64,000 nucleotides of DNA, from assembly GCF_033170155.1 (NCBI RefSeq), contig NZ_CP137079.1, forward strand, positions 1,860,001 to 1,924,000, read 5' to 3'. The notes beneath the pieces were generated by a model that was not told the DNA's origin, ran no database searches, and worked only from the letters and a program-made list of their open reading frames with translations. The translations under genes were made by a program, and so were the position numbers. Position 1 is the first letter of the stretch; every line of letters starts with the position of its first letter. This document shows, piece by piece, positions 44,006 through 54,191 of the stretch. This DNA comes from Raineyella sp. W15-4. Lineage in GTDB: Bacteria; Actinomycetota; Actinomycetes; Propionibacteriales; Propionibacteriaceae.

Positions 44006-45328
44006 TCAGGAACGCTTCGCCCGGGGCCGCACCTCGACGTGCACCGGGGTGCCACGGAAGCCGAAGTCCTCCCGCAGCCGGCGCTCCACGAACCGTACGT
44101 AGCCCGCGTCCAGCTCGCCGGTGGTGAACAGGATGAAGGTCGGCGGGCCGGCCTGGGCCTGGGTGGCGAACAGTATCCGCGGCTGCTTCCCGCCGCGGAC
44201 CGGATGCGGGTGGGCGGCGACCAGCCGGCCGAGGAAGGCGTTCAGGCGACCGGTGGAGATCCGGGTCTCCCAGCCCTCGATGGCGGTGTCGATGGCGGTG
44301 CGCAGCTTGACCACGTTACGGCCGGTGAGGGCGGAGATGTTGACATGGTCGGCCCACTGGAACTGCACCAGGTCGCGTTCGATCTCCCGGTCCAGGTAGC
44401 GGCGGCGTTCCTCGTCGGTGAGGTCCCACTTGTTGAAGGCGATCACCAGCGCCCGGCCGGCCTCCTCCACCATCGACAGGATCCGCAGGTCCTGTTCGGA
44501 GACCTCCTCGGAGGCGTCGATCACCGCCACACACACCTCGGCCCGCTCGATCGCGCCGGCCGTCCGCAACGAGGCGTAGTACTCGTGGCCCGAGGCTTCC
44601 TTGACCCGCTTGCGCAGGCCGGCGGTGTCGATGAAGCGGTAGACCTCTCCGCCCACCTCGACCAGTTCGTCGACCGGGTCCACGGTGGTGCCGGAGATGT
44701 CGGAGACGACCGACCGCTGGGTGCCGACCAGGCGGTTCAGCAGGGAGGACTTGCCGACGTTGGGCTTGCCGACGATCGCTACCCGGCGCGGGCCGCCGGT
44801 CGGCTCGTCGGCGACCGCGGACCGTTCCGGCAGCACGGCGACGATGGCGTCGAGCAGGTCGCCGGTGCCACGCCCGTGGATCGCCGACACCGGCCACGGC
44901 TGGCCGAGGCCGAGGTTCCACATCGAGGCGGCCTCGGCCTCGGTGCGCTGGTCGTCGACCTTGTTCGCGGCCAGCACGACCGGCTTGCGGGACCGGCGCA
45001 GCACGGCGACCACCGCCTCGTCCTCGTCGAGGGTGCCGACGGTCGCGTCCACCACCAGGACGACCGCGTCGGCGGCGTTGATCGCCAGTTCGGCCTGTTC
45101 GGCGATCCGGCCGGCCAGGCCCTTGGCATCGGAGGCCCAGCCACCGGTGTCGACGACGACGAAGTCACGCCCGTTCCAGGTGGCGTCGTACGAGATGCGG
45201 TCGCGGGTGACCCCGGGAACGTCCTGGACCACGGCCTCCCGCCGGCCGATGATGCGGTTCACCAGCGTCGACTTGCCGACGTTGGGACGTCCGACGATGG
45301 CGACGACGGGCTTCTGGTTCTCGGTCAC
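44006..45328 (-). CDS. der: Ribosome biogenesis GTPase Der
   Basis: A 440-residue tandem GTPase for 50S assembly. First G domain: [17 protein letters not shown]; second: [21 protein letters not shown]; then a KH-like C-terminal domain ([16 protein letters not shown] to [12 protein letters not shown]). Start ATG 45328. It is the last gene of the long minus-strand series, 29 bp after the acyltransferase gene. In actinobacteria cmk, plsC and der commonly lie together. Confidence 0.96.
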
Positions 45329-45357
45329 CGGCCCAGCCTAGTGCAGGGCGGCAACGG

Positions 45358-46125
45358 TCAGGCCCGGGCGATCCGATCGCGCGGGATGCCGGGCAACGGC
45401 ATCCCGGTCAGTTCCGCGGCGTGCCGGACGTGGTCGGCCAGCTGCACCCGCAGCTCCTCGGCGGTGGCCCGTACGCTGGCCTGCCGCCGCGGCCACGGCA
45501 CCGGCTGGGAGGTCAGCGGTGCGCCGAAGACGACGTGCATCCGGGTGCGCAGCCGCGGGGTGCCGTGCGGGCTGCCGCCGACCACCCGGGTGCCGAGCAT
45601 CGCCACCGGCACGACCGGCGCGCCGGTGACCATCGCCAGGTAGGCCACCCCGGACCGGATCCAGGCGAACTCCCCGGTGTCGCGCATGCCCTCGGGGAAG
45701 ATCACCAGCGCGGCGCCGTCCCGCAACACCCGGATGCACCGGTCGACCGCCGTACGGTCCACCGTCACGTCCCGGTCGATCGGGATCTGGCCGGAGCGGT
45801 CCAGCACCCCGCCGACCGCGCCGCGGAAGAGCTCCCGCTTCGCCAGCGCGTACGTCGGCCGCCGCGGCGACATCAGCACCGACAGCGGCCCGTCCAGGGT
45901 GGCGATGTGGTTGGACGCCAGGATCACCGGCCCCTCGGCGGGCACCTGGTCGGACCCGTGCACCCGGACGTCCCACAGCCCGCGGACCACCGCCCTGGCC
46001 GGACCGGCCAGGGCGCGCAGCAGACCGTGCCGGGGCGCCGGCAGCAGGTCGGTGTGCGGGAGGCCGGCCGTGGACACCGGGGCGGTCGGCCGGGCCGACG
46101 TGACGTTCCGGGTGTCCACGGTCAT
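45358..46125 (-). CDS. 1-acylglycerol-3-phosphate acyltransferase (PlsC type)
   Basis: A 255-residue membrane-associated acyltransferase of phospholipid synthesis. The catalytic motif NHIATLDG (NHx4D) and the glycerophosphate-binding FPEGMRDT are intact, with VPVAMLGT following. A hydrophobic stretch near the start may anchor it. It lies between cmk (16 bp) and der (29 bp), the conserved actinobacterial order. Confidence 0.9.
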   Translation of the reverse strand: MTVDTRNVTSARPTAPVSTAGLPHTDLLPAPRHGLLRALAGPARAVVRGLWDVRVHGSDQVPAEGPVILASNHIATLDGPLSVLMSPRRPTYALAKRELFRGAVGGVLDRSGQIPIDRDVTVDRTAVDRCIRVLRDGAALVIFPEGMRDTGEFAWIRSGVAYLAMVTGAPVVPVAMLGTRVVGGSPHGTPRLRTRMHVVFGAPLTSQPVPWPRRQASVRATAEELRVQLADHVRHAAELTGMPLPGIPRDRIARA

Positions 46126-46141
46126 GGCGGGGTCCTCTCGG

Positions 46142-46819
46142 TCAGTGCTCCTCGGCGAGCGTCTGCTCGACGAGGGCGACGACCCGGCCCACCACGGTCG
46201 GCAGGTCGTCGTAGGTGGAATCGATGACGGTGACGCCCGCGGCGGCCTCGGTGAAGGTGGTCACCCGGGAGTCGTCGCGGTCGCGGCGGATCACCTGGTC
46301 GGTCACCTCGGCGCCGGTGGCCCGCGCGCCGAGCTCGGCGGCGCGCCGGGCGACCCGGGCGCCCGGGTCGGCGACGAGCAGGATCCGGACGTCGGCGTCG
46401 GGGGCGACCACGGTGGTGATGTCCCGGCCCTCGACGACGATCCCGCCGTCGGCGGCGGCGATCAGTGCCCGCTGCCGGGCGATCAGTTCGTCGCGTACGC
46501 CCTGGATCGACGAGACCTTGGAGACCTCGGCGGAGACCCGGGGGTCGCGGATCGCGGTGCTGACATCGGTGCCGTCGACGGCGATGCCGGGGGCCGCGGG
46601 GTCCGTGGTGATCCGTAGCGGGGTCCGGCGGACCATCGCGACGATCGCGTCGGCGTCCTCGAGCGGGATGCCCGAGCCGAGCCACGCCCAGGCCACCGCC
46701 CGGTACATCGCCCCCGTGTCGAGGTAGGCCCACCCGAAGTGCTCGGCGACGGCCCGTGAGGTCGAGGACTTCCCCGACCCGCTCGGCCCGTCGATGGCCA
46801 CGACTACCACGCTGATCAC
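46142..46819 (-). CDS. cmk: Cytidylate kinase
   Basis: A 225-residue (d)CMP kinase. P-loop DGPSGSGKSS (residues 9-18), DTGAMYRAVA, the CMP-binding NMP region and GRDITTVVAPDADVRILLVA, with RRDRDDSR for phosphate binding. Start ATG 46819. The spacer from tyrA is 72 bp, the largest within this series, so an internal promoter is possible. Confidence 0.95.
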   Translation of the reverse strand: MISVVVVAIDGPSGSGKSSTSRAVAEHFGWAYLDTGAMYRAVAWAWLGSGIPLEDADAIVAMVRRTPLRITTDPAAPGIAVDGTDVSTAIRDPRVSAEVSKVSSIQGVRDELIARQRALIAAADGGIVVEGRDITTVVAPDADVRILLVADPGARVARRAAELGARATGAEVTDQVIRRDRDDSRVTTFTEAAAGVTVIDSTYDDLPTVVGRVVALVEQTLAEEH

Positions 46820-46891
46820 CCTAACTTTCCTGGTCGACGGTTCCCGACGCCCACATGTCCTGCAGGTGGCCGCCGGGCGACGGTTCGGCGA

Positions 46892-47962
46892 CTAGGACAG
46901 CCGCCAGCCCGCAGTCCTCATCGCCTCGGCCACCTCGCGGACGTGGCCGGGCTCCACGGAGACTTCCAGATAGCCCACCTGGCGGACCAGGTCGTGCTGG
47001 ATGTCGATGTCCTCGATGTTGACCCCGGCGTCGGCGATGTCGCGGAACAGCTGCGCCAGCGCGCCGGGCGTGTCCGGGATCTCGATCACCAGCCGGGCAT
47101 AGTCCATCGCCGGTGCCCCGTGCTTGCCGGGGATCTGGCGGGTGCCGTTCACCCCGCGCTGGAGGATCGGCCGGACCTTGTGCAGCGGGTCGTCCAGGGC
47201 GGCGATCATCTCGTCGAGATGGTCGCGCACCTCCTCCAGCTCGGGCCGCAGCGCGTCGACGTTGCCGGCGATGATCTGCTCCCACAGGGTCGGGTCGGAG
47301 CCGGCGATCCGGGTGACGTCACGCAGCCCCTGGCCGGCCAGGGCCAGATGGGACGTGGGGATGCCGAGCAGGTGATCGGCCATCAGCACCGACACCAGCT
47401 GCGGCAGGTGCGAGACCTGGGCGACCGCCCGGTCGTGCTCGTCGGGGGTGAACGCCACGTACCGGGCACCGCACAGCCGGATCATCGCCCGGACCCGGTC
47501 GGCGGTGGCCTCGGTCACCTCGCGGTGCGGGGTGACCGCCCAGGTCCGGTCCTCGAAGAGATCCGGGCTGGCGCTGACCGGGCCGGAGTGCTGGCTGCCC
47601 GCCATCGGATGCGAACCGAGGTAGCGGGAGAGGTCGCGGCCGGTGGCCTGCAGCTGGCGCAGCACCCGGCCCTTGACCGACCCGACGTCGGTGACGGCGG
47701 CGTTCGGGTAGCGATCCAGGGCCTCACCGATCACCGCGGCCAGCGAGCGCGGCGGGGTGGCCACCACGACCAACCGGACGGCCGCCGGCTCCGGCTTCGC
47801 GGTGGTCCCGGCGCCGAGGGTCTCCGCCACCCGGGCATGGGAGAGCACCGCGTCGGACAGGTGCACGGTGACCCCGGCCCGGGTCAGCGCGGCACCGATC
47901 GAGGCGCCGAGCAGTCCCGCCCCGATCACCACGGTCGGGTCGAGCTCTGCTGCGTCACTCAC
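46892..47962 (-). CDS. tyrA: Prephenate dehydrogenase with ACT domain
   Basis: A 356-residue TyrA. NAD-binding [13 protein letters not shown], the catalytic His in [13 protein letters not shown] and the [16 protein letters not shown] motif are present. Residues about 280-356 form an ACT-type regulatory domain ([19 protein letters not shown]), so tyrosine feedback is likely. GTG 47962 overlaps prcA by 4 bp, so it is translationally coupled to the proteasome operon. Confidence 0.94.
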
Positions 47963-48672
47963 TTGGTCTCCTGTTCTTCCAGCACCTCGGGGAGGGTGGA
48001 ACGACCGAGCCGGCGGAACTTCCGCGGCCGGGGCCTGGTCCGGTCGAGGACCGCCACTTCCAGCGAGTCCGGCCCGAGCACCCGCGGTGAGGGCGCCGAG
48101 GTGTCGGCGGCGAGTGCCCGGACGGCCAACCGGACGGCGCTGCCGAGATCGGCCTGCGGGTCGATGCCGCGGCGCACCACCTCGGCGATCGTCTCGGTGG
48201 CACCGCCCATCGCGGCGAAGTTCTCCTCGTCCGCGACGGACCCGTCGTAGGTGAGCCGGTAGATCTGGTCACCGGCCCGGTCGTGGCCGAGTTCAGCGAC
48301 GACCAGCTCCACCTCGAACGGCTTCTCCGCGCCGGAGGAGAACGCCGACCCGAGCAGCTGGGCGTACGCGTTGGCGAGCATCCGCCCGGTCACGTCGGAG
48401 CGGTCGTACGCATACCCGCGCAGGTCGGCCTGCTGGATCCCGGCGATCCGCAGCTGCTCGAACTCGTTGTAGCGACCGACGGCCGCGAACGCGATCCGGT
48501 CGTAGATCTCGGAGATCTTGTGCAGGGCCAGCGACCGGTTCTCGGCGACGAAGCAGATCCCGTCGCGATAGCGCAGCACCACCACCGCCCGGCCGCGGGC
48601 GATGCCCTTGCGGGCGAAGTCCGAGCGGTCCTTCATCTGCTGCTCGGGCGCGACGTAGAACGGCATGCTCAT
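47959..48672 (-). CDS. prcA: Proteasome subunit alpha
   Basis: A 237-residue alpha subunit of the actinobacterial 20S proteasome: [26 protein letters not shown] as the N-terminal gate and H0 helix, then the alpha fold with [19 protein letters not shown]. It lacks a catalytic Thr, as expected. The C-terminal tail is charged. It lies 10 bp after prcB, and its stop overlaps tyrA. Confidence 0.96.
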
Positions 48673-48682
48673 GGACTGCTCC

Positions 48683-49483
48683 TCAGATCAGCGGGGCCGC
48701 CGGACCGTCCGGGCGGTGGCGCCGCCCGTCGATGACCCGGTCGGTGATGGCGGTCATCTCCTCGTCGGACAGCTGGTGCACCCCGTCCGGCCCGGCCACC
48801 ATGATGATCGGGTAGATCCCGCGCATCAGGTCCGGGCCGCCGGTGGCGGAGTCGTCGTCCGCGGCGTCGAACAGCGCCTGCACCACGACGGTGGCGCAGC
48901 CCTGCAGGTCCAGATCGGGACGGTAGAGCTTCTTCAGCGATCCGCGGGCGAAGATCGACCCCGACCCGACCGAGTGGAAGGCGGTCTCCTCGTAGCGTCC
49001 GCCGGTCGCGTCGTAGGAGAAGATCCGGCCCAGGTCGCCGGCCAGGTCCCAGCCGGCGAACAGCGGCACCACCGCCAGGCCCTGCAGGGCGTTGCCGAGG
49101 TTGCCCCGGATCAGGGCGGCCAACCGGTTGGCCTTGCCGTCCAGCGACAGCGGCGCACCCTCGATCTTCTCGTAGTGCTCCAGCTCCACCCGGAACAGCC
49201 GGACCATCTCCACCGCGAGGCCGGCCGCGCCGGCGATGCCGACCAGGGAGAACTCGTCGGAGGCGTAGACCTTCTGGATGTCGCGCTGGGCGATCAGGTT
49301 GCCCATCGTCGCCCGCCGGTCGCCGGCCATCACCACGCCGTGCGGGAAGGTCGCGGACACGATGGTGGTGCCGTGCGGGGTGAGCTCGTCGGCCCGGCCG
49401 GACGGTACCCGCCGGGAGGGGAGCAGGTCGGGCGCGACCCGGGACAGCAGCTCGGTGAAGGAGCTGGTCAGCTCGTCGGTCAC
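48683..49483 (-). CDS. prcB: Proteasome subunit beta (catalytic)
   Basis: A 266-residue beta subunit. The propeptide is residues 1-38; self-cleavage after PHG exposes Thr39 of [20 protein letters not shown] as nucleophile, with Lys/Asp partners in GDRRAT and VGSGS near the end. It overlaps pup by 4 bp upstream, in the usual pup-prcB-prcA order. Confidence 0.97.
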
Positions 49484-49662
49484 TGTCCGCCCTTCTGCAC
49501 GAAGCCGCGGACGAACTCCTCGGCATCGGTCTCCAGGACGGAGTCGATCTCGTCGAGCAGGGCGTCGAAGCCCTCGTCCTGCTGCTGCCGCGCCGGGGTC
49601 AGCGTCTCGGCCTCCTCGGCCGTCTCCTCGGCACGGTGTCGTGCGTGCTGCTGCTCGGACAT
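49480..49662 (-). CDS. pup: Prokaryotic ubiquitin-like protein Pup
   Basis: 60 residues, disordered and acidic, with the Mpa-binding coiled-coil segment ([21 protein letters not shown]) and the C-terminal [11 protein letters not shown]. It ends in Gln, so Dop must deamidate it to Glu before ligation. ATG 49662 has AAGGAG upstream. It lies 35 bp after dop and overlaps prcB by 4 bp. Confidence 0.97.
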   Translation of the reverse strand: MSEQQHARHRAEETAEEAETLTPARQQQDEGFDALLDEIDSVLETDAEEFVRGFVQKGGQ

Positions 49663-49697
49663 CGGGGGTCTCCTTCCGGACCAGGGGCAGATCGAGT

Positions 49698-51200
49698 CTA
49701 TCCGGCGTACGTGCCGGGGAAGAGGTCCCCCAGCTCGGTGGGGCGCGTCGCCCGGTCGATCCGGTCCCCGACCTGCTCCCGGGTGCCGCCGAGCGGGTCG
49801 GTCAGCTCGAGTCGGACGATGCCGCGCCCGTGCTCGCCGCTGAAGGTCAGCCCGTCCCAGCCGGCACCCAACAGCTGGTCGACGAACCGGCCGACGATCC
49901 GGCCGCGGGCCCAGGCCCGGGTGTCCGGCGGGGGCGTACGCCGTGCCGCTGCGACCTCCTCGGGGGTGACCAGGGTGCGCAGCCGGCCGGCTCGCTCCAG
50001 CCGCAGCGCCAGGCTGCGGGCCGGGTCGATGTCGGCGTACTGCAGGTCCACCAGGGCCAGCTTCGGGTCGTCCCAGCCGAGGCGGTCCCGGGCCCGGTAG
50101 GACTCCAGCAGCAGCCGCTTCGCGGCCCAGTCGAGCCGGTCGGCGGCCCGGCGCCAGTCCGCCCGCAGGTCGTCGAGCAGCTGTTGCCAGGCGTCCAGCA
50201 GCGCCAGGTCCTCGGCGCCGAGGACCGGCAACGTACGACCGGCCTCCAGCCAGGCCTGCTGGATGTCCAGCGCGGTGACCTTGCGGCCGTCCTGGAGGGG
50301 CACGGTGCGGGTCAGGTCGGGATCGTGGGAGATCGCCCGGAAGGCGTCGACCGGCCGCAGCGGTCGCAGGTCGGGGGCCCGGTCGGCCTCCACCAGCCGG
50401 ACCGCCAGCGCAGCGGTGCCGACCTTCAGCCAGCCGGCGACCTGGGCCTGGTTGGCGTCGCCGGTGATCACGTGCAGCCGCCGCCACAGTCGGCGCAGCG
50501 CGTGTGGCTCGTCGCGGGTGTTGATGATCGGCCGGTGCACGGTGGTTTCCAGGGCCACCTCGGTCTCGAAGAAGTCCGGGCGCTGGCCCAGCTGGAAGCC
50601 CACCGCCTGACCGGTCTGGCCGATCCCGACCCGGCCGGCACCGATCACCACGGTGCGGGACACCAGGAATCCGGTCAGGTCGCGGACGATCCGCCCGAAC
50701 GGGACCGCGCGGGAGACCAGGTAGTTCTCGTGGGTGCCGTACGAGGCCCCCTTGGAGTCGGTGTTGTTGCGGTAGAGCCGGATCTCGTGCCCGATCGCCG
50801 CGGAGGCGACGTGGGTCGCCGCCAGCATGATCGCGTCCCCGGCACGGTCCCAGACGATCGCGTCACGGGCGGTCCGCACCTCCGGCCCGGAGTACTCCGG
50901 ATGGGCGTGGTCGACATACAACCGAGCGCCGTTGTCCAGCATGGCGTTGCCGAGGCCCTGGTCGACGTCGGTGAGCTGATCCAGGCTGGCCCGTTCCCGC
51001 GGCATGGTGAAGCCCCGGGCGTCGATCAGCGGCGACTCGGCGGTGTAGTCCCACCGGCCGGTCCCGAAGCCGATCGACTCCAGGTAGCTGCGGACCACGT
51101 GGTTGGCCAGGTACATCGGGTGCGGGGCCTCGGCGGCCGGCACCCCGAGCAGGCTGATGCCGTACTCGGTCTCCAGGCCGTGTACCCGCCCGGAGGTCAC
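49698..51200 (-). CDS. dop: Pup deamidase/depupylase Dop
   Basis: A 500-residue carboxylate-amine-ligase-like enzyme that deamidates Pup and removes Pup from substrates. Start-proximal [12 protein letters not shown] is the conserved ATP/Mg site, and [15 protein letters not shown] and [20 protein letters not shown] are family blocks; the long insert distinguishes Dop from PafA. GTG 51200 overlaps the DUF3054 gene by 4 bp. No pafA is found in this window. Confidence 0.95.
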   Translation of the reverse strand: MTSGRVHGLETEYGISLLGVPAAEAPHPMYLANHVVRSYLESIGFGTGRWDYTAESPLIDARGFTMPRERASLDQLTDVDQGLGNAMLDNGARLYVDHAHPEYSGPEVRTARDAIVWDRAGDAIMLAATHVASAAIGHEIRLYRNNTDSKGASYGTHENYLVSRAVPFGRIVRDLTGFLVSRTVVIGAGRVGIGQTGQAVGFQLGQRPDFFETEVALETTVHRPIINTRDEPHALRRLWRRLHVITGDANQAQVAGWLKVGTAALAVRLVEADRAPDLRPLRPVDAFRAISHDPDLTRTVPLQDGRKVTALDIQQAWLEAGRTLPVLGAEDLALLDAWQQLLDDLRADWRRAADRLDWAAKRLLLESYRARDRLGWDDPKLALVDLQYADIDPARSLALRLERAGRLRTLVTPEEVAAARRTPPPDTRAWARGRIVGRFVDQLLGAGWDGLTFSGEHGRGIVRLELTDPLGGTREQVGDRIDRATRPTELGDLFPGTYAG

Positions 51201-51586
51201 CGGGCCGGGCTCCGGCGACGCCGCAGGATCACCCCGGCGACCAGTCGCCAGCCCACCAGCAGGACGGTCAGCGCGATGATGCTGACCAGGATGAACGACC
51301 AGTGCGTGGTGCCGCCGGTGAGCACCCGCAGCACATGGCCGACCAGGACGGTGCCGATCACCAGCGCACCGCCGGTGCGCGGTCGCAGCGGCTCCCGCCA
51401 GGCGCGGACCGCGGCCCAGCTCAGCAGGCAGCCGACCAGGAACGGCCAGGCGGTCAGCGCAACGGCACCCGCCCCGGTCCCCTCGCCGTGGGCGCCCCGC
51501 CCGGCAAGGGCGAAGACGACGACGCCGATCAGGTCGGCCAGCAGCACGTACGCAGCTCTCACCCACCCCACCCTAGTGGGCGTCAC
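51197..51586 (-). CDS. DUF3054 membrane protein
   Basis: A 129-residue four-segment membrane protein: AYVLLADLIGVVVFALAGRG, ALTAWPFLVGCLLSWA, RTGGALVIGTVLVGHVLRVL and WSFILVSIIALTVLLVGWR. It matches DUF3054, of unknown function. It is placed between mpa and dop and overlaps both by 4 bp, so its expression is coupled to the proteasome, an unusual position. Confidence 0.85.
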   Translation of the reverse strand: MTPTRVGWVRAAYVLLADLIGVVVFALAGRGAHGEGTGAGAVALTAWPFLVGCLLSWAAVRAWREPLRPRTGGALVIGTVLVGHVLRVLTGGTTHWSFILVSIIALTVLLVGWRLVAGVILRRRRSPAR

Positions 51587-53250
51587 AGGTACTGGCCGGT
51601 GCCCGGTCCGGGGACCGGCTCGGCCCGGCGCAGCGGACGGACCGCGATGATCGTCTCGCCGGCGTGGTCGCCCTGGTCGGTCCCCAGCACCCGGGCCCAG
51701 TCGGCCGGATCGGTGGTCGGCCGGTCGGTGTTGTCGGTGAGCTCGGTGCGGGCGGACCGCCGCAGGTGCTCGGCGCTGATCCCGGCCGGGCCACCGGCCA
51801 GCACGTCCTTGATGGCGTACTTCTTCGCCCGGGAGACGATCGACTCGATCATCGCCCCGGACACCAGGTCGCCGGAGCGGATGGTCGCGGTGGCACCGGA
51901 GGCGTACGTCACCTCGAACACTTCGGCGGCGGCGTCGGTGGCGTAGAGCCGTTCGAGGGTGGCCTCGATCATCGCCGGGCGGGTCTCCCCGGCCCGGATC
52001 GGCACCCGGTCGTTGAGGTAGGTGGCGAAGATCTCCTCGGCGGCCGTCCGGTCGGGCCGCTCGATCCGGATCTTCACGTCGAAGCGACCCGGGCGCAGGA
52101 TCGCCGGGTCGATCATGTCCTGCCGGTTCGAGGCGCCGATCACGATGACGTTGGCGAGCTGCTCGACGCCGTCGATCTCGGCCAGCAGCTGCGGCACGAT
52201 CGTCGTCTCCACGTCGGAGGACAGGCCGCTGCCGCGGGTGCGGAAGATCGACTCCATCTCGTCGAAGAAGATCACCACCGGGGCACCGTCGGAGGCCTTG
52301 TCCCGGGCCCGCTGGAAGACCACCCGGATCTGCCGCTCGGACTCCCCGACGTACTTGTTCAGCAGCTGGGGACCCTTGATGTTGAAGAAGTACGCCCGGC
52401 CGTCGGCGCCGCCCTCACCGGACAGCGAATGGGCGACGGCCTTCGCGATCATCGTCTTGCCGCATCCCGGCGGGCCGTAGAGCAGGATGCCCTTCGGCGG
52501 GGTGAGGTCGTAGGCGCCGAACAGGTCGCGGTGCCGGAACGGCAGCTCCACCGCGTCGCGGATCTGCTCGATCTGCGGGCCGAGACCGCCGATGTCCCGG
52601 TAGCCGATGCTCGGTGTCTCCTCCAGGATCAGGTCGGCCACGTCGGTGGTCGGCACCCGGCCCAGCGCAATCCCGGCCCGGGTGTCGACCAGCAGGGACT
52701 GCCCGACCCGGAGCTGCTGGTCGACCAGCACCGCGGCCCGGTGCAGCACCTCCTCCCGGTCGGTGCCGGTGGTGACCAGCACCCGGCCGTCGTCGAGGGC
52801 CTCCTTGACGGTGGCGAGCTCGCCGGTGACCGCGGTGTCGGCGAGGCCGATCACCTGCGGCACGTCGTTGAGCAGCACCTGGCCACCGAGCTGCAGCGTG
52901 GACATCTCCAGCGAGGGCGAGACCTGCACCCGGAGCCGGCGCTGGCCGATCGCCACATCGGCGACCTGGTCGCCCGGCAGCCCGGTCACCAGGCCGAACG
53001 AGGAGGGCGGCCGGCGCAGTTCGTCGACCTTCTCCTTCAGGGCGACGAGCTGGTCGCGGGTCTGGCCGAGCAGGTCGGTGAGCCGGGCGTTCTGGTCGAC
53101 CAGCCCTCGGGTCTCGGTGCGCAGCTGGGCGACCCGGCGGTCGGCGGAGCCCTTCTCCTGGGCCAGTCGCCGGGACTGGTCGGTGAGCGTACGCACCTCG
53201 TCGCGCAGCCGGTAGATCTCCGCCTGCAGCTGCTCGGTCTGCTCAGCCAT
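51583..53250 (-). CDS. mpa: Proteasome-activating AAA ATPase Mpa/ARC
   Basis: A 555-residue ring ATPase that unfolds pupylated proteins. N-terminal coiled coil (about 1-60), two OB domains, then the AAA domain with Walker A GPPGCGKT, pore loop KYVGES, Walker B VIFFDEMES and SRH RPGRFDVKI. It ends in GQYL, the penultimate-Tyr tail that docks in the alpha ring. ATG 53250 has GAGGA upstream; GTG 53262, which overlaps trmI, is the alternative. Confidence 0.96.
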   Translation of the reverse strand: MAEQTEQLQAEIYRLRDEVRTLTDQSRRLAQEKGSADRRVAQLRTETRGLVDQNARLTDLLGQTRDQLVALKEKVDELRRPPSSFGLVTGLPGDQVADVAIGQRRLRVQVSPSLEMSTLQLGGQVLLNDVPQVIGLADTAVTGELATVKEALDDGRVLVTTGTDREEVLHRAAVLVDQQLRVGQSLLVDTRAGIALGRVPTTDVADLILEETPSIGYRDIGGLGPQIEQIRDAVELPFRHRDLFGAYDLTPPKGILLYGPPGCGKTMIAKAVAHSLSGEGGADGRAYFFNIKGPQLLNKYVGESERQIRVVFQRARDKASDGAPVVIFFDEMESIFRTRGSGLSSDVETTIVPQLLAEIDGVEQLANVIVIGASNRQDMIDPAILRPGRFDVKIRIERPDRTAAEEIFATYLNDRVPIRAGETRPAMIEATLERLYATDAAAEVFEVTYASGATATIRSGDLVSGAMIESIVSRAKKYAIKDVLAGGPAGISAEHLRRSARTELTDNTDRPTTDPADWARVLGTDQGDHAGETIIAVRPLRRAEPVPGPGTGQYL

Positions 53251-53258
53251 CACGGTCC

Positions 53259-54191
53259 TCACGCATCGTCGTCCTCCTCTGCCTCCGCGACCGGGACCCC
53301 CGGCGGGATCGGGCCGTGGTAGTCGGGCCCGTACGCCCCGGGGGCGGGGCGGCGCTTGCGCAGCGGTGCGTCGACACCGTGGGCCATCCGGCGGGCGATC
53401 ACCAGGAAGCCGGTGTGGCCGGAGGTCTGGTGACCCGGCCGGATCGCCAGCCCCTCGGCATGCCAGGACCTGATCGTCGTCTCGGTGGCCCGCGGCTCGG
53501 TGTAGCAGCGGGTGCTGCGCAACGTGTCCATCACCCTACCCAGCTGGGTGGTCGTCGCGACATAGCAGCACACCAGGCCGCCGCCGACCAGCCGCTCGGT
53601 GACCGCGTCGAGACAGTCCCAGGGAGCCAGCATGTCCAGCACCACCCGGTCCACCTCGTCGTCGGTGATCACCTCGGCGAGGTCGCCGAGGTGCAGCTGC
53701 CAGGTGCCCGGGTGGGCGCCGAAGAAGCCGGTGACGTTGCGTTCGGCGACGGCGGCGAACTCCGGGCGCCGTTCGTAGGAGTGGACCACCCCGGCCGGCC
53801 CGACCGCCCGCAGCAGGGAGAGGGTCAGCGCGCCGGAGCCGACGCCGGCCTCCAGCACCCGGGCCCCGGGGAACACGTCGGTGAACATGGTGATCATCGC
53901 GGCGTCCTTGGGGTAGATCACCGCGGCGCCGCGCTTCATCGACACGGTGAACTCCTCCAGCAGCGGCCGGAAGCAGACATAGGTCTGGCCGAGGCTGGAC
54001 TCCACCGTGACCCCGTCCGGCCCGCCGATCAGCGCGTCGTGACGGATCTCGCCGCGGGAGGTGAAGAACGATCCACCGGGCTGCAGCACGATCGAGTGCC
54101 GCCGTCCCTTGGCGTCGGAGAGGTTGACCCGCTCCCCCGCCGCGAGCGGGCCCAGCCGTACGCCGGACCAGTGCGGGTCGTTGCCGGTCAT
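53259..54191 (-). CDS. trmI: tRNA (adenine-58-N1)-methyltransferase TrmI
   Basis: A 310-residue SAM enzyme that makes m1A58 in tRNA. N-terminal beta domain (RRHSIVLQPGGSFFTSRGEIRHD), AAMITMFTDVFPG, SAM motif LEAGVGSGALTLSLLRAVG and catalytic DMLAPWDCLDAV. Start ATG 54191 overlaps the lipoprotein gene by 4 bp. trmI next to mpa is the usual actinobacterial order. Confidence 0.95.
   Translation of the reverse strand: MTGNDPHWSGVRLGPLAAGERVNLSDAKGRRHSIVLQPGGSFFTSRGEIRHDALIGGPDGVTVESSLGQTYVCFRPLLEEFTVSMKRGAAVIYPKDAAMITMFTDVFPGARVLEAGVGSGALTLSLLRAVGPAGVVHSYERRPEFAAVAERNVTGFFGAHPGTWQLHLGDLAEVITDDEVDRVVLDMLAPWDCLDAVTERLVGGGLVCCYVATTTQLGRVMDTLRSTRCYTEPRATETTIRSWHAEGLAIRPGHQTSGHTGFLVIARRMAHGVDAPLRKRRPAPGAYGPDYHGPIPPGVPVAEAEEDDDA

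Noticed and set aside
42332-45643. A 1,103-codon open frame on the plus strand
   Set aside because: It lies opposite der and the dehydrogenase genes, has a low-complexity Gly/Val/Arg/His composition and no domain; it is an antisense artefact of high GC.
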